DNA from: Hymenobacter telluris
GTDB taxonomy: Bacteria > Bacteroidota > Bacteroidia > Cytophagales > Hymenobacteraceae
NCBI RefSeq assembly: GCF_017313265.1
Contig: NZ_JAFLQZ010000014.1
Span: 62,001-126,000, forward strand
Direction: 5' to 3'
DNA: 64,000 bases
Shown: positions 8,751-17,439 of the stretch, in pieces
Numbering within the stretch: position 1 is the first letter of the stretch
Layout of the letters: every line of letters starts with the position of its first letter
The notes under the pieces: model-generated
Seen by the model: the letters and a program-made list of their open reading frames with translations, nothing else
Databases searched by the model: none
Told to the model about the DNA's origin: nothing
Program-made: the position numbers and the translations under genes

Positions 8751-10034
8751 CTACTTATCTGCAGGCTCAGGCGTAAGGTCCAGCTTCCGCAGCTTATCGG
8801 CGCGCCAAGCCGTAATGGCTACGACCAAAATGGTCATGGTGCCACCAAATACAACCGACCGAATTGTGCCTAGCCACCTTGCCATTGCGCCCGACTCGAA
8901 AGCGCCAATTTCATTGGAAGAACCAATAAAAATGTTGTTGACGGCCGATACCCGGCCTTTCATGTATTCTGGCGTGAAGGTGTGAATGAGTGTGGAGCGC
9001 ACAATGACTGATACGGAGTCGAAAACGCCAGTCATAAACAGCAGAAACAGGGACAGCCAGAAGTTACTGGATAAAGCAAACAGAATGGTGGCCACGCCGA
9101 AGCCTGCCACGGCCCACAGCAACTTGCGGCCTGCGTGCCGCCGGAGCGGAAAGTAAGTCAGAAACACCGCCATCAGTACAGAACCCACTGCTGGTGCCGA
9201 TTCTAGATGCCCTAGCCCGGCGGCTCCTACTTTCAAAATATCTACCGCAAATACCGGCAGCAGCGCCACAGCCCCGCCAAACAGCACCGCGAATAGATCC
9301 AACGACAGGGCCGCCAGTACCAACTGGTTGTTAAAAATGAATTGCAATCCGCTTAGCACACTGTCCTTCAAGTTCAGTCGTTCCCCTTCCAGTGGAGGCA
9401 GCGGCCGTGAGGCTATCTGTGTGAATTGGAGCAGCGCCAACACTAGCAGCACTGTTGCTACGGTATAGGAGTTAGCCACCCCCAGATGCGCAATTAAGTA
9501 ACCGCCAATGGCTGGCCCCAGCACTGAGGCCGCCTGATAGGTGGTGCTGTTCCAGGTTACGGCGTTGCCCAATAAGCCACGGTTGGGCAGCAGTTGGGGC
9601 ATAAAGGAAAATAGCGCCGGCCCCAGAAACCCACGTGCAATGCCGCTCAAAAAGATGACGCTGTACATTGGAAGGGTATACAAAGAGCCCTTAGCCAGCA
9701 TACCAATACCTAATGGAGAAGCAAAGAACCACAAGGCCGCCGCGCAAAATACCAGCACCGATACAGCCGACACAATAATATTTTTTCGCCGCACCGAATC
9801 GGCCACGTGCCCTGCGTAGAGCGATACGCCAATACTAGGAATAGCTTCGGCCAGCCCAATAAAGCCTAATGCCAATGGATCGTTGGTGAGTTTGAAGATT
9901 TGCCAGCTCACTACTAATCCTTGCACGCGGGTAGCAAGAGTAAGAAAGACGCGCGCAGAAATCAGGCGGCGGAAATCAGGCAGTCGTAGAGCAGCGTAAG
10001 AATCATCGCGCGAAGCGCCAGAGGTAGTGGGCAT
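8751..10034 (-). CDS. MFS transporter (EntS-like exporter family)
   Basis: A 427-aa integral inner-membrane protein of the major facilitator superfamily with about 12 predicted helices. The loop between helices 2 and 3 has the family signature form GHVADSVRRKNII. The start (LRLPDFRRLISARVFLTLA) and the ADSVRRK loop resemble the EntS / MFS_3 group of drug and siderophore exporters; the substrate is not evident. A -7 element TACCTTTG is on the minus strand at 10069-10076, putting transcription start about 28 nt ahead of the ATG. The gene stands alone. Confidence 0.9.
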   Translation of the reverse strand: MPTTSGASRDDSYAALRLPDFRRLISARVFLTLATRVQGLVVSWQIFKLTNDPLALGFIGLAEAIPSIGVSLYAGHVADSVRRKNIIVSAVSVLVFCAAALWFFASPLGIGMLAKGSLYTLPMYSVIFLSGIARGFLGPALFSFMPQLLPNRGLLGNAVTWNSTTYQAASVLGPAIGGYLIAHLGVANSYTVATVLLVLALLQFTQIASRPLPPLEGERLNLKDSVLSGLQFIFNNQLVLAALSLDLFAVLFGGAVALLPVFAVDILKVGAAGLGHLESAPAVGSVLMAVFLTYFPLRRHAGRKLLWAVAGFGVATILFALSSNFWLSLFLLFMTGVFDSVSVIVRSTLIHTFTPEYMKGRVSAVNNIFIGSSNEIGAFESGAMARWLGTIRSVVFGGTMTILVVAITAWRADKLRKLDLTPEPADK

Positions 10035-10549
10035 AACGGCGGAAGTGCGCTAGCGAAAAGGAAAAACTCAAAGGTAGGTCCACCCTTCGGAATGCACACG
10101 CCCCCGGACCCGCTAAATAGTTGCCCTGTCTATTACTGTAGAGCTACACTTCCTTTCCACGCTATTCACTCTGTAGCCACAGCCTACCTATTGTAAGGCG
10201 CACTCAATCGATAAGCACATCGTCTCTATATGAAATAAGTGTGATATTTCATTCTTCCCGTATTACAACTACTGCAACAAAAAGCATAATTTTTTACACC
10301 ATTCATTCAGCGTGTTACCAGATAATTGCGGCCTAATGCAACACAATATCCTTCATTATCAATACTATATACAATAGTTTCATAATGCTAAAAAATATTT
10401 TCGTTAGAGCCTACTTAGGCATTGTGTTTGCCCCGGCAGTTCTCTACATTTGAAAACAGGAGGAATCTTCATCCTTCACTCATCTAAGAAATTCACCGGC
10501 AACTGCACAATATGGTTTAAAGCTCTACGTTCCCTTATTCGTAGCTTTT
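10035..10549. other. 515-nt AT-rich intergenic region between divergent promoters
   Basis: No credible gene is seen. It holds the MFS promoter at its left end (TACCTTTG, minus, 10069-10076) and the sigma-factor promoter at its right end (10422-10452). The central 10200-10400 part is conspicuously AT-rich with no clear repeats. Confidence 0.7.
10422..10452 (+). promoter_or_regulatory. Bacteroidota-type promoter of the ECF sigma gene
   Basis: TTG at 10422-10424, 20-nt spacer, then TACATTTG at 10445-10452, an exact fit to the TTG/TAnnTTTG pattern of the Bacteroidota primary sigma factor. Expected start is near 10459, leaving a leader of about 90 nt. Confidence 0.7.
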
Positions 10550-11185
10550 ATGGAAACCTTGCAGCCGAGCGACTCCGCTCTGATTTCGCTTTATATTGCC
10601 GGCAAAGAAGAGGCCTTCGCGCTTTTGCTTGATCGTCACAAAGCCCGTGTCTTCACCACTATCATGCTGATTGTGCGTGATGAGGACGTGGCCGATGATT
10701 TGTTGCAGGACACTTTTATAAAGGCTATTCACACCATGAAAAGTGGCCGTTACAACGAAGAGGGAAAATTCTCTTCCTGGATCTGCCGTATTGCCCACAA
10801 CCTGGCCATTGATTTTTTCCGTCGCGAGAAGCGCAGCCCGCTGCTCAACCTCGATACGACGAGCCATGCCTTCAACTCTCTCTCGCACGCCGAGGAAGGA
10901 GTAGAATCAGCTCTGACTCGGGAAGAAACCTACGCCCGGCTCCGTGAACTGATTCAGGACCTGCCCGCGGCTCAAAAGGAAGTGCTTATCATGCGTCATT
11001 ACGGTGATATGAGCTTCCAGGAAATTGCCGACGCGACGGGTGTCAGTATCAACACTGCGCTGGGAAGGATGCGTTACGCGCTGATCAACCTTCGGAAGAA
11101 GATGGCCGTACAACCAATTCCCTATGATCAAAACCTTACCCAACGAGAACCTGCTCCGGTACGTGTACAACGAATTGCCAGCTGA
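10550..11185 (+). CDS. RNA polymerase ECF-type sigma factor
   Basis: A 211-aa sigma-70 family factor of the extracytoplasmic-function class. Region 2 runs from about residue 12 to 90 (DDLLQDTFIKAIHTM, then FSSWICRIAHNLAIDFFRREKR), and region 4 from about 120 to 180 (LPAAQKEVLIMRHYGDMSFQEIADATGVSINT), with the helix-turn-helix that reads -35 DNA. There is no region 3. The C-terminal tail after residue 190 is encoded by DNA that also forms the beginning of the next gene in another frame (62-nt overlap). Its own promoter looks like a normal primary-sigma promoter, so no autoregulation is obvious. Confidence 0.93.
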   Translation: METLQPSDSALISLYIAGKEEAFALLLDRHKARVFTTIMLIVRDEDVADDLLQDTFIKAIHTMKSGRYNEEGKFSSWICRIAHNLAIDFFRREKRSPLLNLDTTSHAFNSLSHAEEGVESALTREETYARLRELIQDLPAAQKEVLIMRHYGDMSFQEIADATGVSINTALGRMRYALINLRKKMAVQPIPYDQNLTQREPAPVRVQRIAS

Positions 11186-11354
11186 AGAGCAGCATGAAGT
11201 AGAACAAGCCTTGGTGCACGACCCTGAGCTAGCCACCACCTGCGCCGACCTGCTACTTGCCCAACGTAGCCTCGACGCTCTGGCCTGTGGCCCCAGCAAA
11301 CGTAGCACCGATGCTATCCTACAGTATTCGCGCACTTTTCTGCGCTCGGCTTAG
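11124..11354 (+). CDS. small protein overlapping the sigma gene, possible anti-sigma
   Basis: A 76-aa acidic protein (MIKTLPNENLLRYVYNELPA and on) beginning 62 nt inside the sigma gene in a different frame. The pattern of a short helix with LLRYVYNELPAEEQHEVEQAL, then a Leu-rich helix, recalls the N-terminal cytoplasmic part of anti-sigma proteins that begin with 'LLRYLYGE'-like sequences, but there is no membrane segment and no zinc-binding HxxxCxxC. The overlap implies translational coupling with the sigma factor, and a terminator follows at once, so the two form one operon. The anti-sigma role is inference from position and weak resemblance. Confidence 0.65.
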   Translation: MIKTLPNENLLRYVYNELPAEEQHEVEQALVHDPELATTCADLLLAQRSLDALACGPSKRSTDAILQYSRTFLRSA

Positions 11355-11375
11355 GGAAACAGCTTAGATTATTTT

Positions 11376-11430
11376 GCCAGGACACCACGAAGCGTACCAT
11401 CCGGTACCTTTGGGGTGTCCTGGCTTTTTT
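11376..11430 (+). terminator. Rho-independent terminator after the sigma operon
   Basis: Arms GCCAGGACACC (11376-11386) and GGTGTCCTGGC (11414-11424) enclose a loop of about 27 nt with a further small GGTACC-type fold, followed by six T residues. Confidence 0.85.
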
Positions 11431-11495
11431 GTGGCCTTCCGTATTCCTCCCAACTACGTCGGTTTTATTCGCCGCTTAGCTGCTCCGTTTTTCTT

Positions 11496-12188
11496 ATGCG
11501 TACCACCGAGCGTTTTCGTCACTTTCTCGACTATTTCACCAACAACTTTCCAGAGCCCGAAACCGAGTTGCACTACGCCAACCCGTACGAGTTGATTGTG
11601 GCGGTGGTATTGAGCGCCCAGTGCACTGATAAGCGCGTGAATATGGTGATGCCCGCTTTGATCCAGCAGTTTCCAACGCCGGCGCATTTGGCAGCCGCTA
11701 CTGCCGAAGACATATTTCCGTTTATTCGCAGCATTTCGTACCCAAACAACAAGGCCAAACACCTGGCCGGCCTGGGCCGAATGCTGACCACAGACTTCGG
11801 CGGCGAAGTACCTAGCAGCATTGAGGAATTGCAACGCCTGCCAGGAGTAGGCCGCAAGACTGCTAACGTGGTGGTATCGGTTATTTATAACCAGCCGGCC
11901 ATGGCTGTGGATACGCACGTTTTCCGAGTGTCGCACCGGTTGGGGCTGGTACCGCGCACAGCCACTACGCCACTGGCCGTTGAAAAAGCACTGGTAAAAT
12001 ATATTCCCGAACAGTTAATCCCGAAGGCACACCATTGGCTGATTTTGCACGGCCGCTATATTTGCGTAGCTCGGCAGCCTAAATGCAGCATGTGTCCGCT
12101 TGCAAGCTGGTGCAAGTACTACGAGCAGAATACGCCACTCACTCAGAAGACCAGAAAATCACCCCCTCTTCCTATTGACAGTGAGTGA
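11496..12188 (+). CDS. nth: endonuclease III (Nth)
   Basis: Bifunctional DNA glycosylase/AP lyase that removes oxidized pyrimidines in base excision repair. The 230-aa protein shows the HhH motif LPGVGRKTANVV with the catalytic Lys, the catalytic Asp in VDTHVFRVSHRLG, and the C-terminal 4Fe-4S ligands C-x6-C-x2-C-x5-C (CVARQPKCSMCPLASWC). An extended reading frame from 11415 overlaps the preceding terminator, so the ATG at 11496 (MRTTERFRHFLDYF) is chosen; it fits the normal Nth N-terminus. Convergent with the following glycosyltransferase, with 52 nt between stops and no clear hairpin. Confidence 0.95.
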   Translation: MRTTERFRHFLDYFTNNFPEPETELHYANPYELIVAVVLSAQCTDKRVNMVMPALIQQFPTPAHLAAATAEDIFPFIRSISYPNNKAKHLAGLGRMLTTDFGGEVPSSIEELQRLPGVGRKTANVVVSVIYNQPAMAVDTHVFRVSHRLGLVPRTATTPLAVEKALVKYIPEQLIPKAHHWLILHGRYICVARQPKCSMCPLASWCKYYEQNTPLTQKTRKSPPLPIDSE

Positions 12189-12240
12189 GATACATAAACG
12201 CATAGCAATACGTAGTATATAAGTAGTTCTAGACAGTACA

Positions 12241-13464
12241 TTATTTCACTGCTTTTTCTAGCACTTGCTGCACAACATTAGCTAATTGCTGCCTATCGAA
12301 AGTAGAAGCAGCTAAAGCTTTACCGGCTGCCCCTGCTGCCCGCAGCTTTTCAGGATGTTGGAATAGGTTTTCAAGCAGGGCAGCCAAGCTACTTGCATCA
12401 CTTGCAGGCGAATACCAACCGCATCCAGTGGTTTCAACTAGGTGCCGTGTCCAGCCAGTGTTAGTTACCACCACAGGAGTGCCTACAGCTAAACTGTCGT
12501 AGAGCTTTGCGGGCGAATTGGCGTCAAGCACGGGCAGCCCCAGAAACGATACCACTGATACATCGGCTAGCCGGAACCAGGTGAATACAGCGTGGCGCGG
12601 CTGCGGCGGCACCAACCGAATGAAGGCATGCTGGGCAGCCGCTTGCTGCAATAGTTTTTCATCGAAGCCATGCCCCATGAATAGCCATGTCACGCTCGGG
12701 CAGGTAGCGGCTAGCTGCACGGCGGCTTCCACTAACATTGCCATGTTATTGGCCCGCCCGAAGGTACCAGCGTAGAGAATCACTTGCCGCCCTGCTAACC
12801 CTACTTCCTGCCGCAACGCTGCTACTGCTTCATTGGTAGCGCGAGCAGCTAGGTTTAAATCGGTACCGTTGAGGACGGTGGTGAGTTTATCGGTGGGTAC
12901 GCCAAGTTCCCGCACGTATTGCGTCATGTCGGGCGAGAGGGGCAAAACGTGGCTGGCAGATTGGTAGAGGCTTTTTTCCAGCGCAAATAGTCCGCGTTGT
13001 GCCAGCCGATTTGGTACTGCGCCCATGGCTATTGGGAACGACGGCCACAGATCCTGCACCTCGAACACCCACGGCACCTGCCGCCAGCGTGCTACTTGCG
13101 CCGCGGCCCAAGCGGCTGTCAGTGGCGTGCTGATGCCCCAAATAACATCGGGCTTATCAATTCGCAGGCCTTCCCGTAGCGCGTACGCCGCGTACTGGCC
13201 AAAAGCCAAACCACGCCGCAACACGCCCATTTGGTTCTGATAAGGCACTTGCGCAGCACGTAGCTCCACCCCCTTCGGCACCCACGCAAATTCATTGGTG
13301 AGTTGCTGCTGCTCCCAAGTGCGGGTAGTAATCAGCGTGACGCGGTGGGTGCGGGCAATATACGCCAGTAGCGTGTAGTGCCTACTGGTAGCCGGACAGT
13401 CGGGGTTGGTATGATACTGACTGAAAACAGCAATGTGCACATCGTGGTAATTATGAATCATCAA
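12241..13464 (-). CDS. glycosyltransferase family 4 (WbuB-like)
   Basis: A 407-aa GT-B fold glycosyltransferase. The N-terminal acceptor domain contains HIAVFSQYHTNPDCPATSRHY and WVFEVQDLWPSFPIAMGA, a combination seen in WbuB/GT4 enzymes of O-antigen or capsule synthesis. The C-terminal donor domain has the ILYAGTFGRANNM strand and PAKLYDSLAVGTPVVVTNTG, with the C-terminal region binding the nucleotide-sugar. The likely role is extracellular polysaccharide assembly at the inner face of the membrane. A -7 element TAGGTTTG lies on the minus strand at 13485-13492 with TTG 18 nt further upstream. No other polysaccharide genes adjoin. Confidence 0.88.
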   Translation of the reverse strand: MMIHNYHDVHIAVFSQYHTNPDCPATSRHYTLLAYIARTHRVTLITTRTWEQQQLTNEFAWVPKGVELRAAQVPYQNQMGVLRRGLAFGQYAAYALREGLRIDKPDVIWGISTPLTAAWAAAQVARWRQVPWVFEVQDLWPSFPIAMGAVPNRLAQRGLFALEKSLYQSASHVLPLSPDMTQYVRELGVPTDKLTTVLNGTDLNLAARATNEAVAALRQEVGLAGRQVILYAGTFGRANNMAMLVEAAVQLAATCPSVTWLFMGHGFDEKLLQQAAAQHAFIRLVPPQPRHAVFTWFRLADVSVVSFLGLPVLDANSPAKLYDSLAVGTPVVVTNTGWTRHLVETTGCGWYSPASDASSLAALLENLFQHPEKLRAAGAAGKALAASTFDRQQLANVVQQVLEKAVK

Positions 13465-13542
13465 TCAGGCGCTATGCGTTGCCACAAACCTAAGCGGCGG
13501 CGGCTACACACAATGCCGGACTGATAATTCTGAATTCAACTT

Positions 13543-14559
13543 CTACTTCTCGGCGCGGCGCGGCTTAGGACGGTAGCGCGAATCGGTGAGGATGTGCTGA
13601 GGGTTTTTGTCGGCCATCAGCTGAGCCAGCGTCACGTTGGGGTGCGTGCTCATGTACTTGCGCACAATCTGCCACCCCACCCAGGCCCCTACCCTACCGG
13701 GGCAGGTTTTATCAATTTCCGGGATATTCGGCCGCTCCCCCACGTACTTCTGGATAGTGAATGGCGCCGTAGTATAAATCAATTTCTTCTCCAGGAAATG
13801 CGCCCAAATCTTGCCTTCGTTGAAATTGATTCCAGCTAATTCCTTGTTGGTGTAGCCAATCAGCAACGAATCGGGCGTGCAGGGCAGTACTTGTTCCGCG
13901 AAGTAGAGTGACTTGCCGAACTGAATCATATCCGCCAGCATCGTTTGCTCGGTCAACTCCTTCTTGTTGTACTTGCTGCTAATAGCTAGTGCAGCAGTAG
14001 GCAGCACGTATTCGGGGCGGTAGCGGCGCAGAATATAATCGGGCACATTGGGTCGGTATTTAGCTTCCGGCCCTACGAAGAAGTCCAGCCCCAGCACCAT
14101 CAGGCTGTCGTTGACGAACATGTCCTGGCTCAAGCCCGTCACAAACGTTTTGACGGGCGGTATCGGGAAGGCGGGAAAATTGTAGCGTATATGCTGAAAC
14201 ATGCGCTGCAACTCGCCTTTCAGCTTCTCAGAATCCTGAAACGTACTGTCCGTTTGGCGGCCCAGCTGCTGCAAACCGGCGTTGGTTGCTAGGCGCGTAA
14301 GAGTACCGGCCAGCACTTCATCGGTTGGAAACTGGCGGCGCTGCAAAAACTGATTGGCAAACAACGGATGCTCCGCCAAGAAACGCTTGGCATCGGCGGT
14401 ATTTTTGATTTGAAAAAACGGCTTCTCCAGCCGCTCCAACTCCACGGGTGCTTTTACGTTAGCTACTTCCGGGTTCAATTCGCATTTGTCTTGGTCGCGC
14501 CCACAGGCGGTAAACAGTGCCAGTGAAGCACCTAGCAGAACAGCGAGGACATGACGCAT
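13543..14559 (-). CDS. gldB: gliding motility lipoprotein GldB
   Basis: GldB is a lipoprotein required for Bacteroidota gliding and linked to the type IX secretion machinery in Flavobacterium johnsoniae. The start at 14559 gives a lipoprotein signal (MRHVLAVLLGASLALFTACG) with Cys19 as the lipidation site; the upstream ATG at 14616 would bury it. The body (about 338 aa) has the family blocks GLDFFVGPEAKYRPNVPDYILRRY, an IQFGKSLYFAEQVLP segment, and GRVGAWVGWQIVRKYM near the end. In Flavobacterium gldC follows gldB; here no gldC is adjacent, and a glycosyltransferase follows instead. Confidence 0.92.
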   Translation of the reverse strand: MRHVLAVLLGASLALFTACGRDQDKCELNPEVANVKAPVELERLEKPFFQIKNTADAKRFLAEHPLFANQFLQRRQFPTDEVLAGTLTRLATNAGLQQLGRQTDSTFQDSEKLKGELQRMFQHIRYNFPAFPIPPVKTFVTGLSQDMFVNDSLMVLGLDFFVGPEAKYRPNVPDYILRRYRPEYVLPTAALAISSKYNKKELTEQTMLADMIQFGKSLYFAEQVLPCTPDSLLIGYTNKELAGINFNEGKIWAHFLEKKLIYTTAPFTIQKYVGERPNIPEIDKTCPGRVGAWVGWQIVRKYMSTHPNVTLAQLMADKNPQHILTDSRYRPKPRRAEK

Positions 14560-14667
14560 ATAAGTAGGAATGTGAAGCACGCTTCTATCTTTAAGGCGAA
14601 AATAGCCTAAAACCACACGCGGGCCGACTTAGCGTTGATAAGTCATTCAGTTTATTGAAATTCTGCC

Positions 14668-15339
14668 ATGAAAAAATTACTCCTAGCATTGCTAACCGTT
14701 GGAGCTTCGGCTGGAACTGCCTTCGCGCAAGTTGAAATTGGGCTGAAACTTTCGCCTTCTGTTACCAATCTTAGAGCCGAGTCTCCTTCCAATCTTAGCT
14801 TTCAGAACGAAAAAAGTAAGTTAACTATTGGCGGCGGCCTCATAGTGGATTATTTCTTTGGTCAGAACTACGCTTTTAGCACTGGCGTGCAGTTGGTTGG
14901 CAAAGGCGGCACTATCAGCTATCTAGATCCGGTTAACGCCCGGCGCTACGAGCAGAAAATAGGCATTCAGTATCTGGAAGTACCTGTTTCGGTAAAGCTG
15001 TTCACCAACGACATTACCACCGATACCAAGCTCTATTTCCAGCTAGGTGGTACGCTAGGCGGGGCTATTGCCGCCAAAATTGATGGCAACAAGCGGTATA
15101 TCAGCCCTACTACCGGCTCCGAGACCAAGGCTCTCGACCATGTTATTACGCCAGAAATTGCAGCACTTCTTGGTTTTGGGGTGGAATACCAACTTGGGCA
15201 AAGCACTAAGGTGCTGGCCGGTGTCAGCTACCACCGCGGCCTGCTGAACGTAGATAAGTACTTCGAAGACAACCGTAAGTTTTCCGACGTAAACCTAAAA
15301 AACAGTGAGTTTGCGCTGGATTTGGGCCTCAAGTTCTAG
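14668..15339 (+). CDS. outer-membrane beta-barrel protein (PorT-family fold)
   Basis: A 223-aa exported protein with a clear signal peptide (MKKLLLALLTVGASAGTAFA-Q). The mature part has alternating amphipathic strands, such as the IGIQYLEVPVSVKLF strand characteristic of the Bacteroidota outer-membrane beta-barrel family (PF13568-like, called PorT family), and ends in an aromatic strand (ALDLGLKF) as expected for barrel insertion. The specific function is unknown; the name PorT-family does not mean it is the type IX protein PorT. Divergent from gldB, followed by its own terminator. Confidence 0.85.
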   Translation: MKKLLLALLTVGASAGTAFAQVEIGLKLSPSVTNLRAESPSNLSFQNEKSKLTIGGGLIVDYFFGQNYAFSTGVQLVGKGGTISYLDPVNARRYEQKIGIQYLEVPVSVKLFTNDITTDTKLYFQLGGTLGGAIAAKIDGNKRYISPTTGSETKALDHVITPEIAALLGFGVEYQLGQSTKVLAGVSYHRGLLNVDKYFEDNRKFSDVNLKNSEFALDLGLKF

Positions 15340-15362
15340 CAAGCCATTTCGCATTTACAAGG

Positions 15363-15398
15363 AAAAAGCCCGCGCTGCTTCAAGCAGGGCGGGCTTTT
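15363..15398 (+). terminator. terminator between outer-membrane barrel gene and rng
   Basis: A GC-rich stem (AAAAGCCCGC... GCGGGCTTTT, with an inner CTGCTT/AAGCAG) is followed by T residues; it serves the plus-strand gene and may also serve the convergent rng. Confidence 0.85.
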
Positions 15399-15433
15399 CT
15401 TCTGTCAGGAGGAGTCGTCGCAGAACGTTTCCG

Positions 15434-17041
15434 TTAGTCAGTTATTTCCAGTTCTCGGTCTTGCAGGCGGGCCATAGCAGCGGCGGCAGAGTGCAGCTCT
15501 ATTTCCTCACCTTGCTCGTCTTCGATACGGTAATCCGTTAAGCCCAGGCTGGTATCCTTCACTACCTTAATCCACTTGTAGTACTTCAGATACCACTTCA
15601 TCTGTTTGGAAACCAAGCCTTTCGTGTAATACGCGTGCAGGAAGGGATGCACGTAGAGCGTAATACCCGATTGGTTTTGAGTGACCAGCAGATCTTCAAT
15701 GCTATTGTCAATTTCGTCGGTAACTTGGATGGACGCCGATATTTTACCGGTGCCCCCACACGTTGGGCAAACTTCCCCGGTCACAATTTTCTCGGCGGGC
15801 CGCACCCGTTGCCTTGTGATTTGCAGCAACCCGAACTTGGTGATAGGCAGAATGGTGTACCGCGCTTTATCCAGCTTCATGATGCTGTGGACTGCATCTT
15901 CCACCTTCTTACGGCTCTCCGCCGACTTCATATCAATGAAATCGACAACGATAATGCCACCCATATCACGCAGCCGAAGCTGACGCGCTACCTCTTTGGC
16001 AGCCAGCATGTTCACCATCAACGCCGTAGCCTCTTGGTCACTTTCCTGGTTGCTCTTGTTGCCGGAGTTCACGTCGATGACGTGCAGCGCCTCGGTGTGC
16101 TCAATTACCAGGTAACCGCCGCCGGGTACCGTCACGGTCTTGCCAAACAGCGTTTTCAGCTGCTTTTCAATCCCGAGGTGCTCAAACACTTTCACTTTGC
16201 CAGTGTAGTGTTTCAACAGCCCGATCTTGTCTGGCGCAATCTGCTCCAGATACCCACGCATTTCCTCGAAACGGGCCGTTGTATCCACCGTAATGGCATC
16301 AAACGACTCGTTCAGCATGTCGCGTAGCATGGAGCTAGTACGGCCCAACTCTCCCAGCACTTTATCATTCGGCTTGGCCGAACGTAAAGCGGTGAAAAGC
16401 TGCTCCCACTTGCTGGTCATGCTTTGCATGTCGCGGTCCAGTTCGGCTACTTCGCGGCCTTCCGCTACCGTGCGGATAATGACCCCGAAGTTGTCGGGCT
16501 TGATGGAAGCAATCAGCCGTTTCAGCCGTTCCCGCTCCGTCTTGCTCACGATTTTCTTCGAGACGCTGATGGTGTTGGAAAACGGCACGAGCACCAAGTA
16601 GCGGCCCGCCATGGAAATATCCGTGGACAAGCGTGGCCCCTTGGTGGAAATCGGCTCTTTAACAATCTGAACCAGTATTTGCTGGCCCTTCTTCAGTATA
16701 TCGGCAGCTTTGCCCACTTTGTCCAATGGCCCTTCCAGACCAAAGTTTTTCAGTGCGCCTACCTGTGTTTTCTGCGACTGTACGCCTCGCACCCATTTGC
16801 TGAGCGAGGGAAATTGCTCGCCCAAGTCGCCGTAGTGCAGAAACGCATCCTTTTCGTACCCGATGTCAATGAACGCAGCGTTCAGACCGGGCATAACTTT
16901 CTTGACCGTGCCCAGGAAGATGTCGCCCACCGAATAATTGGTGTCGTTGCGGTCGAAATGATATTCGATGAGCCGCTTGTCCTGGAGCAGGGCAATCCGT
17001 TCTCCTTCCTGAGTAGAATTAATGATTAATTCGTTACTCAA
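15434..17041 (-). CDS. rng: ribonuclease G (Rne/Rng family)
   Basis: Endoribonuclease for 5' processing of 16S rRNA and mRNA decay. The 535-aa protein has an N-terminal S1 domain (YSVGDIFLGTVKKVMPGLNAAFIDIGYEKDAFLHYGDL, insert follows), the DNase I-like catalytic core with the two metal-binding aspartates in VIDVNSG and VDFIDM, and the zinc-link CPTCGGTGK. It is the short RNase G form without an RNase E-like C-terminal scaffold. The start is fixed by the normal MSNELIINST N-terminus. It lies downstream of the small COX24-like gene on the same strand, separated by a hairpin. Confidence 0.95.
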   Translation of the reverse strand: MSNELIINSTQEGERIALLQDKRLIEYHFDRNDTNYSVGDIFLGTVKKVMPGLNAAFIDIGYEKDAFLHYGDLGEQFPSLSKWVRGVQSQKTQVGALKNFGLEGPLDKVGKAADILKKGQQILVQIVKEPISTKGPRLSTDISMAGRYLVLVPFSNTISVSKKIVSKTERERLKRLIASIKPDNFGVIIRTVAEGREVAELDRDMQSMTSKWEQLFTALRSAKPNDKVLGELGRTSSMLRDMLNESFDAITVDTTARFEEMRGYLEQIAPDKIGLLKHYTGKVKVFEHLGIEKQLKTLFGKTVTVPGGGYLVIEHTEALHVIDVNSGNKSNQESDQEATALMVNMLAAKEVARQLRLRDMGGIIVVDFIDMKSAESRKKVEDAVHSIMKLDKARYTILPITKFGLLQITRQRVRPAEKIVTGEVCPTCGGTGKISASIQVTDEIDNSIEDLLVTQNQSGITLYVHPFLHAYYTKGLVSKQMKWYLKYYKWIKVVKDTSLGLTDYRIEDEQGEEIELHSAAAAMARLQDRELEITD

Positions 17042-17096
17042 TGGATAGTGTTGTTAGGTATCCGTGATGGATGGCCCGCAGCCTCCGAAACCGGCA

Positions 17097-17131
17097 AAGG
17101 GAAGCCGGTGCACGTAGCACCGGCTTCCCTT
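17097..17131 (-). terminator. terminator of the COX24-like gene
   Basis: Perfect 15-nt arms (AAGGGAAGCCGGTGC at 17097-17111 and complement at 17117-17131) with a 5-nt loop lie between the 29-codon gene and rng, both on the minus strand. There is only a short T-run, so read-through into rng is possible. Confidence 0.7.
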
Positions 17132-17239
17132 GCAAACCTCGGGGAAAGCGAAAAAACAGCCACTCTCGGGGATACAAAATGAGAGATAGACGGACGGCCT
17201 TTCTCGCAAGAAAAGCCCCGCCAGCAAACCCCGAAAGGC

Positions 17240-17329
17240 TTACTTCTTCTTGTGACGGTTCTTGCGCAGACGCTTTTTCCGCTTGTGAGTGGCAATCTTA
17301 TGACGCTTTCTTTTTTTACCGCAGGGCAT
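17240..17329 (-). CDS. COX24/AURKAIP1-domain small basic protein (29 aa)
   Basis: A 29-aa, extremely basic protein: MPCGKKRKRHKIATHKRKKR, then LRKNRHKKK. This is the small COX24/AURKAIP1-domain protein found across Bacteroidota. The domain is known from mitochondrial ribosomal small-subunit protein mS38, so the bacterial form is probably a ribosomal component near the decoding region; that role is inferred from the family. It is too short for usual ORF calls. It has its own hairpin downstream and sits between the TPR gene and rng, a translation/RNA context. Confidence 0.88.
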   Translation of the reverse strand: MPCGKKRKRHKIATHKRKKRLRKNRHKKK

Positions 17330-17371
17330 GTTGTGATGGGTTAGATGGTTGACTATTGATTATTTCTTGCC

Positions 17372-17419
17372 ATTTGTTGGTTGCTACCTGCTGATTGAAC
17401 TGACGTGCAACCAACAAAT
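17372..17419. repeat. heptad-word inverted repeat between TPR and COX24 genes
   Basis: Core arms ATTTGTTGGTTGC (17372-17384) and GCAACCAACAAAT (17407-17419) are perfect, with a 22-nt loop. Flanks continue as 7-nt words (CTGCTAA, CAAGTAG). It lies between two minus-strand genes and may end the TPR transcript. Confidence 0.75.
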
Positions 17420-17439
17420 AACTGCTAACAAGTAGCTTT

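Noticed and set aside
17038..17295. Minus-strand frame between rng and the COX24-like gene
   Set aside because: It overlaps the 29-codon gene in another frame and crosses the terminator; the short basic gene has family support while this frame has none.
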